Source of the DNA: Rhizopus arrhizus
Taxonomy: Eukaryota; Mucoromycota; Mucoromycetes; Mucorales; Rhizopodaceae
Direction: 5' to 3'
NCBI GenBank assembly: GCA_024220505.1
Contig: JAKZZE010000020.1
Coordinates: 372,001 to 436,000, forward strand
Length of the DNA: 64,000 bases
Shown here one piece after another: positions 57,786-64,000 of the stretch (its first letter is position 1; every line of letters starts with the position of its first letter). The notes under the pieces were generated by a model that was not told the DNA's origin, did no database searches, and worked only from the letters and a program-made list of their open reading frames with translations. The position numbers and the translations under genes are program-made.

Positions 57786-60103
57786 TTAATCTTCCTTCTT
57801 TTTAAGTAAACCATTCTTTTCATACTGTATTAATTCAGTACCAATGGCCTCAACCACCTTGTGAAGATCAATCTTGGCTTGCTCTTCACTCTCTCCACGT
57901 AATTCAGAATAATATTTAATCTTTGGCTCAGTACCACTATTAATAACGGTTACATCTCTTGAATGCATTGTTTTACTATAAAGTATCTTTACCTTGTACG
58001 AATAGTAAATACTGTATTGTTTTCTAAACGGAAAGTAATCATTTCAGATGAAGATGATACAGGAAGAGTGGGTTCATTATCTGAAGTAGATGAATCGTAT
58101 CCAACAGTTAAATCACGAACTGATGTGACCTGGTAACCTCCGATTGTTTGTGGATACTTTAACTTGTAATCATACTGTTTTTATGAATTTAGCAATGGTT
58201 GTAACAGGTATTCAAAGCTTACCTTTGAATCTTCTTCTTTTACATCACCAAATCGAATACGCTTAAAGATTTCACCAATCTTTTTCTTATCATCGCAAAT
58301 AAAATAAGAATTTTCAGATACGAAATAACCATATTTTTTATAGAGTTCTTGCAAGTATTCGTAAGCAGTGACGCCACGCTTATATAATTGAACAGCCCAC
58401 TCAGAAAAGAATCCCAAGGCACTGACACCATCTTTATCCTTTACAATATCACCAATAGTGAATCCAATGGCTTCTTCATATGAAAAGACGACACTGTAAC
58501 CTTCTTGTTCAAGTCGCATGGCTGAATTACCGATCCATTTGAACCCAGTCAACGCTTCTTCAAATTTAAACCCTTCTACTTCCCCCATACGGGCCAAGAA
58601 TTTTGAGGAAACAGTACTGGCAACCATTGCGATTTGTTCTATGCGAGCTACATTAGTACATATGAAAACGAAGCTTTTCTTTTTTCTTTACCTGGCTTTT
58701 TCCCTGCTGCAATGGCCTTTTCAAAAGAGGCAGCACCCAAGATGGAGCCAATTTGATTACCAGTGAAAATAATCCATTCGCCACTATATTTTTATGTATC
58801 GCGTTAGCTTTTCTATGTTTCCAGGATATTCTTGTTTTTACTTTGATTGTCTTTCAGCAATAGCTAATCTGTCTGCATCAGGATCATTAGCCAAAATGAT
58901 ATTTCCATTCACTTTATCTGCTGTTTCTATAGCCAAAGTCTTTTTATACATGTCAGTCATTTGAAATTTTAAATAGCGTCAAAATAGGTTACCAATGCAC
59001 CTTTGCCTTCTTCGGGATTTGGGAAAGCAACAGTAGGGAAATCAGGATCGGGTACCACCTGAGCTTCTACAGGAGTGAAGGCTGGTAGACTAAATGCTTC
59101 AAAAGAACGCTTTGCAAAGGGAGTTCCTACACCATGCATTGCTGTATAAACAAACTTGACATTGGTTGCTATGTTATCAGATCTACAAGATATCAGTTCA
59201 TGTGAAAACAGCTAAAATTGGCATACCTAAATTGACAAAGCTCCTGAACCTCTTTAAAATAAGATTCAATCACACCTTGATCGGTTGGATCAGCAACCAA
59301 ATCACTTGAACCAACCAATTGATAATCCCATCCCCAAGGGTTCAAGTTTTCTAAAATAGTAGATGCAATGCCTTCATCATGTGGCGGAATGATTTGACAG
59401 GCGTTTTCCCAATAGACCTTGTATCCATTATCATCTTTAGGATTCTAATAGCAAATGAGTTTCTCATTTTATAGACTCTCTTTTCTAGTATTTACGTGTG
59501 AAGCAGTAATCATAATGCCACCTGCAGCGTTCAATTTTTTGATTGTATAAGGCTAATACAAATAGAATAAATATAACTGTAGATCCTTTCTCACGTTTTG
59601 TGCTTTACCACTAAAGGAGTATGAATCAATTCCTTATAATACCAAACTTTAAACCCTCTCTTGATAAACGCAAATGCTGTCAACCGAGCAAAATCATCAG
59701 AGTGGTGACGATGGTCATGCCCAATAACAACACCCCTTGTCTTTGCATCCTTTACGTTGTTTTCGATGTAGACAGCAAGTCCCTGGGAGGCTTGAAGAAC
59801 TGTCAAGTCGTTCATTCTCGAAAAACCTGCTTCCATTCTCGCACGAAGACCTGAAATTATATTGAGTTTTGGAAAAAGTAAGACAAAAATGTGAGTTTAC
59901 CTGCAGTTCCGAATTCAATACGGGTTGCCAGTCTTTTTGTTAATTCTTCAACATTGTTTGCACTCTGAAGTTGGATAATTTCGTTCCTGGTTTCTTCATT
60001 CTAATAAAATATGGTCAGTCATTCAAGAAACAATGTGGGTATATTGCTTTACAGTATCTAAAGAAAGCCAGTCTTGCACGAGTTGGTCTAATGATTTAGT
60101 CAT
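57786..60103 (-). CDS. Phosphopentomutase / phosphoglucomutase, PGM2 family
   Basis: This is a cytosolic alpha-D-phosphohexomutase that interconverts ribose-1-P and ribose-5-P (PGM2 type), possibly also glucose phosphates. The start [17 protein letters not shown] at 60103 fits the family. Visible motifs are the [20 protein letters not shown] entry, [20 protein letters not shown], the phosphoserine loop [17 protein letters not shown], the metal-binding [12 protein letters not shown], the substrate loop [14 protein letters not shown] and the phosphate-binding [18 protein letters not shown], ending [18 protein letters not shown], rather than NPGG, marks the PGM2 (phosphopentomutase) branch. The gene has about nine exons with short introns and a compact convergent 3' end with XPG. 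Confidence 0.93.
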
Positions 60104-60334
60104 TATAATGTAAAAAGAAAAGGGAAATCAGCTGGTTCAGTGGAACAAAAAGATTTTATGCTGGGACTGAAATGAACGAATCATGCAAATGTAAAATGAG
60201 GACCCTTTCTGCTTTGCTATTTTTGTTGATTACTATATTAAGCAAGTAACACTTGAAAAAGTAGCTGACGTAACTGTTTTTTTTACAAGACTTGGTTGCA
60301 GTATTTCTACTTTAAATTCACACGATATTAGTAT
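60104..60334. other. Upstream region of the phosphomutase gene; no gene seen
   Basis: About 230 bp of AT-rich sequence that should contain the PGM2-type promoter, ending where dispersed repeat R begins. Confidence 0.45.
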
Positions 60335-60431
60335 TTTTTGGACGAATCAAAGCTAATTTTCACATGTTTAGCTTACCTTTTTTGGATGATGCAAAAATAG
60401 AAATCAGACGAAAAAAAATTAGTTTTGAGAC
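60335..60431 (+). repeat. Dispersed repeat R, copy 2 (beside the Fanzor/tef1 relic)
   Basis: Begins TTTTTGGACGAATCAAAGCT, contains TTACCTTTTTTGGATGATGC and ends TTAGTTTTGAGAC. It aligns with 3988-4081 over its whole length. Here it lies downstream of a minus-strand Fanzor relic, so relative to that gene it is inverted compared with copy 1. Confidence 0.7.
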
Positions 60432-60550
60432 GAATGGAGGTTTATGTCCAGATTTTTTACCTGTAATGATCTTAATCCTTTCAGAAGAAAGGAAAACCGT
60501 GTTTGCTACGGCGATACTTGGATTGGAAATGCAGTGTGACCTGCAAATAT

Positions 60551-61105
60551 TTAACTAGGGTAGTTCAAGATGATAACTTTAGCAGTGAAAGAATCAACTT
60601 TTTTAGCAGGATTTCTCTTGAAGTTAGAGCAGACGTTACCACGACGGATATCCTTGACAGAGACGTGTTGTCATCAGGTATATGAGTACCGTATCAGCCA
60701 GAAATGGGGACGAAAGGAACAGACTTGGGGTTGAAGCCAATCTTCTTGATGAAGAAGGAGACCTCCTTGACAATGTCGTTATAACGAGCTTCGGACCACT
60801 TGGATCCTGCTGATAGCAACAATCAATTGATGGACGCCGAGGATGAAGGCAAGAAGAGCGTGTTCACGGGTTTTATCATCCTTGGAAATAGCAGCAGCAT
60901 CACCAACAATGATAAGAATTACATGATCGGCTTGAGAAAAGTACCAGTAAATATAGTCTTGATGAAATCTCTGTGACCAGGAGCATCAATAACAGCGTGG
61001 GGTTTCGAACTTCAAGAGAGCAATATCGATGGTGGTAATCCGTTCACGTCCGGCCTTAAGCTTATCGAGGATCCAAGCGTACTTGAAAGGGCTCTTACCA
61101 AGTTC
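60551..61105 (-). pseudogene. TEF1: Elongation factor 1-alpha pseudogene (truncated, internally deleted)
   Basis: Minus-strand translation gives unmistakable EF-1alpha pieces: [84 protein letters not shown] and [20 protein letters not shown]. The first ~45 codons, including the P-loop, are absent. The segment around GTGEFEAG is deleted, domain 2 is mostly missing between FVPISG and SVKDIRRG, and there are several frameshifts and stops (for example after ETPRCY). It cannot encode a functional factor. Its 5' edge joins the Fanzor relic directly, in frame. The functional tef1 gene is not in this window. Confidence 0.9.
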
Positions 61106-62230
61106 AGGATTTCCTTCACCATCGTTTTTCTTCGGCTTGAAAACTTCCGGTCGTCCTTCTCCCATCCAAACTGCCTCAGAGATCGTCATCATATTAGTGG
61201 CGGCGTTGGCGTCTCGTTGCCAAACCTTCTTACATTTAGAGCAACTGAGAACACCTTTGCCCTTAAAACCGGGTGTTTTGACTACTTTAAGATCATCGAA
61301 AAAACAGGAGCTACACGTCTTTGATGTTTTAAATTCGTCGATCGTCACGACGATCAACTTACCAGCAGCTTCACGTTTTTTCAACGTTGCAAAAAGTTTT
61401 CCTATCACCTCACACTGAAACCCTTTCATCTTGACCCCTATCCTTGCCGAAAACACCGGCACCAAAAACGACCAACGGACACTTTTCTTTGTTTTCTTGG
61501 AAAGGAAAGGGCCTCCACTTCAACCTTTCAAAAAAAAAAAAAAAAAAAGTCAATAACGTCTACTAAAGAAATGCTAATTGCTTACTTCTTTTCGTCAGTG
61601 CGCAATGATAACCCTTCATCTTCCTTCTTATCATTCTTGTCTTTCTTCTTCTTCTTTCGCTTTCTCCGTGATCTGTTGTACTTGGCTGTTCCATGAGTCA
61701 ACATGTTAGCCATCATTTCCGGTGCCCTCTGTCGGCCTTGATAAAGCTGGAATCGATAATGCGCAGTGTCTTTGCCATAGAAATCCAGGAGCCTGTCAAG
61801 GTGTGTTAGCGTGTATTTAACATATTGATCGTATGATCCAACCGCTGCTGTTTTTGGTGTGGGAATTTGAGACTCGATCGTCTTGATGCCAGAACACTTT
61901 TTTTTTAACTCGAGTTTTTTTGCTATAGACAGTACTACCTGTTAAATGATAATATTCTTTTACAGAGGACTTCCGGATCTGCTTGGCTGAAGCTACGCCA
62001 ACAACTGTAGTGAATAATGATTTACGCCCAGGGTCAAGGAACATGGTATTCTGTTTGGTAATTTGTTGAGAAGGAACGATAGAGGACCTTGGACTGTTTA
62101 TGACATTTGTAAGTGATGGTGCATATCGAGACATCTTATTGCATGTTGTTTTGTGAGCATCTGGGTAGGATGTCTCGGACAGGGTTCTAGTTTGCCGCCA
62201 GGTAACCGGCCAAGACGCCAGCGTACACAT
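61106..62230 (-). pseudogene. Second Fanzor gene, N-truncated and frameshifted
   Basis: RuvC-I is MFLDPGRKSLFTTVVG, followed by KSSVKEYYHLTGSTVYSKK. In the next frame come VGSYDQYVKYTLTHLDRLLD, FYGKDTAHYRFQLYQGRQRA and PEMMANMLTHGTAKYNRSRR. An intron (about 61508-61568, with a T run on the minus strand) leads to [14 protein letters not shown]. After another frameshift come [20 protein letters not shown] (the glutamate), a zinc ribbon (CSSC ... CSKC) and Ruv[17 protein letters not shown]. All three acidic residues survive, but there are frameshifts at an A run (~61914) and near 61445, only ~65 residues precede RuvC-I, and the C-terminus runs in frame into the EF-1alpha fragment. It differs strongly from the Fanzor at 4451-7124, so it belongs to another subfamily. 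Confidence 0.82.
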
Positions 62231-62938
62231 CTATTTCTTTCTGTTCTTGTTATTGTTTTCATCTTTACAGTATTTCCACTTCACTTTTTTTTTTTTTTTT
62301 TAATACAAAAAAAAGAAAGCACACACACACACAGTGAATTTTTGATAACAGCCAACAAAGCATTCCGAAAACAGACAAAACGATAAAAGGTTTCACCTAC
62401 CAAGCTTGAATAAAATATTGCATTGAGACTTTTTCTTTGTAAATTGTACTGTCTGTTTAATATAAATTGTTTAATAACGGATACCTTGCCAAATATCAAA
62501 TGATGTACGTTTAAAATGATTATCACAAAAGAGTTAGTTTAGCAAAGAGACCATCTTTTTAAGAAGGGTTTTCGTCCACATAAAAAGCGTATTTAAGTAC
62601 ATAAATTAACATTATACAGTGGGAATATATGAATGAAAAAGAGACCAACAGTCATGAAAGAGCGATATCTTGTCAATGATAAATAAAACATGTCTTTCTT
62701 TTTCAACTATGCCTTATAAAGAAAGAAAAAGGCGTTTTTATTCAGGATTGATGGTATCTCTAAATGAATGAGAATAAATAAAAACCATTATTTTCCATTT
62801 AATGAATGAGAACTACATTTGATCCAATATATCGATAAAAATATATCTATTAAAAAAATGATTCTATTTCTATACTAGTTCTATAGAATAACAATACAAA
62901 CAAAATACACTTTATTATACCTAAAAAGTCTAATTTAT
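62231..62938. other. Intergenic; no gene seen
   Basis: AT-rich spacer with a T run (62286-62302) and a short (CA)n microsatellite at 62321-62334. The right part is probably the 3' UTR of the transporter gene. Confidence 0.5.
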
Positions 62939-64000
62939 TTACAAAAAGTCTTTTATCAAAGATTTGATGGCATCAATCGTGCCAAACACACAACCGACGA
63001 TACCCAAGAAAATAGTCAGACCACAAAAGGCCAATTCATACCAAGGCTTGTTTCGAACACCAGTCAGCTTCAAATAGCACAAGATGGGTAACAAAAAGAC
63101 AAGACCACAGTTGGCAAGAGCACCAATCAAACCCATAAAGTCATCAAAGTAGGGAATAAAGCAGGCCAAGATGACAAGGATCACCATGGTACAGGAACGG
63201 ATGATGGCACGACCAACCCAAGCTCCAAATTTACCATATCTTTCCTCGGTACAGTTGATGAATTTTTCAAATTCAAGAGAAAAGGAAGTGCTGAAGATTG
63301 GAATAGCCAGGATGACGTGAATGGTCATGACAATCATCGAAAGCATTTTTCCGGCACCGTCAGGAAGAGAGTTGTAGATGGGAGATTGTGTCGTAGTACC
63401 AAAGGCCCAATAACCAGGAACAGCCGTCAAGAAATAAAGCGTGACACAAGTACTGAGACCGGCCGTAACGGCCCACTTCCATTGATGAGGCTTCTTCAAG
63501 GCATGTTCGGCGTGAGGGTATGTGTTGTTACCACCAAAGGAGAAAGCAATAGTGGAGAGAGACAAAGGAAAACCAGTCCAAATGACAGAATTATGCTCAA
63601 TAGCGATTTCAGGGTGTGAGTTACGGAACATGGGACCTTGGATAAGGACAACAAAGACAGCCATCATGGTACAGACGGCACCGATAGCTGCAATACCAGT
63701 CACTTCTTTCAAGGTCTTCATGATCAGGGAAGGAATGAGTAAGAAAGCGCCCCAGATGATGGTCCAAATCTTATAATCTAATTCACCAGCAGTACCTCTT
63801 AAGAGGTATGTCATGTTGCTAGAGGCCAAAACAAGATAAAGAGCAGGACAACCAAACAGGTTCATGAAATGAAAAACAGAAGCAATGATATATCCAGGCC
63901 AGGCAAAGGCAGCAGTACCGATTTCTTTAATGTCATGGAGACGCTTACCAGGTTTATAATATAAACAACGTATGAGAACAATACCAGAATAGACAGACAT
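62939..64000 (-). CDS. Amino acid/auxin permease family (AAAP) transporter, N-terminal part outside window
   Basis: The frame is open from the window edge to the stop at 62939 (353 residues), and an ATG falls exactly on the last three bases, so the true start is probably beyond the window. About nine hydrophobic segments are visible, for example ALYLVLASSNMTYLLRG, IAAIGAVCTMMAVFVVLIQG, AVTAGLSTCVTLYFLTAVPG, MLSMIVMTIHVILAIPIFST and LIGALANCGLVFLLPILCYL. Family hallmarks are FSFGGNNTYPHAEHALKKPH in the central region and GYWAFGTTTQSPIYNSLPDG. Such proteins move neutral amino acids across the plasma or vacuolar membrane (AVT/VGAT relatives). This part is intronless, with a codon bias suggesting fair expression. 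Confidence 0.88.
   Translation of the reverse strand: MSVYSGIVLIRCLYYKPGKRLHDIKEIGTAAFAWPGYIIASVFHFMNLFGCPALYLVLASSNMTYLLRGTAGELDYKIWTIIWGAFLLIPSLIMKTLKEVTGIAAIGAVCTMMAVFVVLIQGPMFRNSHPEIAIEHNSVIWTGFPLSLSTIAFSFGGNNTYPHAEHALKKPHQWKWAVTAGLSTCVTLYFLTAVPGYWAFGTTTQSPIYNSLPDGAGKMLSMIVMTIHVILAIPIFSTSFSLEFEKFINCTEERYGKFGAWVGRAIIRSCTMVILVILACFIPYFDDFMGLIGALANCGLVFLLPILCYLKLTGVRNKPWYELAFCGLTIFLGIVGCVFGTIDAIKSLIKDFL

Noticed and set aside
1..64000. CRISPR arrays, tRNA, rRNA or bacterial-style operons
   Set aside because: No regularly spaced identical repeats with unique spacers and no recognisable tRNA or 5S sequence were seen by eye; the 23-bp arrays at 9835 and 17744 are short motifs with diverged spacers in transposon ends. 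A tRNAscan or Infernal run would be decisive.

Overview
The window looks like nuclear DNA of an early-diverging fungus, most likely Mucoromycota/Mucorales. It is AT-rich, its genes carry many 45-75 nt GT-AG introns, its proteins read as fungal (Zn2Cys6 factor, CSC1-type channel, large-subunit catalases, MTG2), and it holds Mucorales-style transposons, including Fanzor genes. The species cannot be fixed from sequence alone. About twenty host genes lie on both strands, separated by three transposon-rich islands.

Layout. 1-3267: 3' part of RAD23, then NAP1. 3268-7501: island 1, with a LINE reverse-transcriptase relic, a ~95-bp dispersed repeat and an apparently complete four-exon Fanzor gene (RNA-guided nuclease family, acidic triad D549/E743/D788). 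7502-9727: an RS/RRM splicing-type protein and tubulin cofactor B. 9835-17842: island 2, a nested structure. A decayed Tc1/mariner element with inverted arrays of a TTGCCCA motif at exact 23-bp spacing carries an unknown passenger gene, and it was later interrupted by an apparently intact two-ORF LINE with a 14-bp target-site duplication. 19301-22786: a voltage-gated K+ channel and an ER DnaJ co-chaperone (DNAJC3/P58IPK type) only 43 bp apart. 22787-25069: repeat-bearing intergenic DNA.

25070-43619: an SH3-RA polarity-type protein, a CSC1/OSCA mechanosensitive channel, two tandem large catalases (one with a signal peptide, one without), a small complex-I-like membrane protein, mitochondrial GTPase MTG2 and ribosomal protein P0. 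43870-60103: a Zn2Cys6 transcription factor, a giant coiled-coil protein with five 70-residue repeats, XPG/RAD2 and PGM2-type phosphopentomutase. 60104-62300: island 3, where a decayed second Fanzor is fused in frame to an elongation factor 1-alpha pseudogene beside a second copy of the island-1 repeat. 62939-64000: amino acid transporter, running off the window.

The host genes do not form one pathway, although RAD23 and XPG are both nucleotide excision repair factors. The unusual biology is in the mobile DNA: two divergent Fanzor loci sharing a flanking repeat, and the nested mariner/LINE structure. Gene models were built by hand from splice signals and homology. Where exons were summed, the coding length came out divisible by three.
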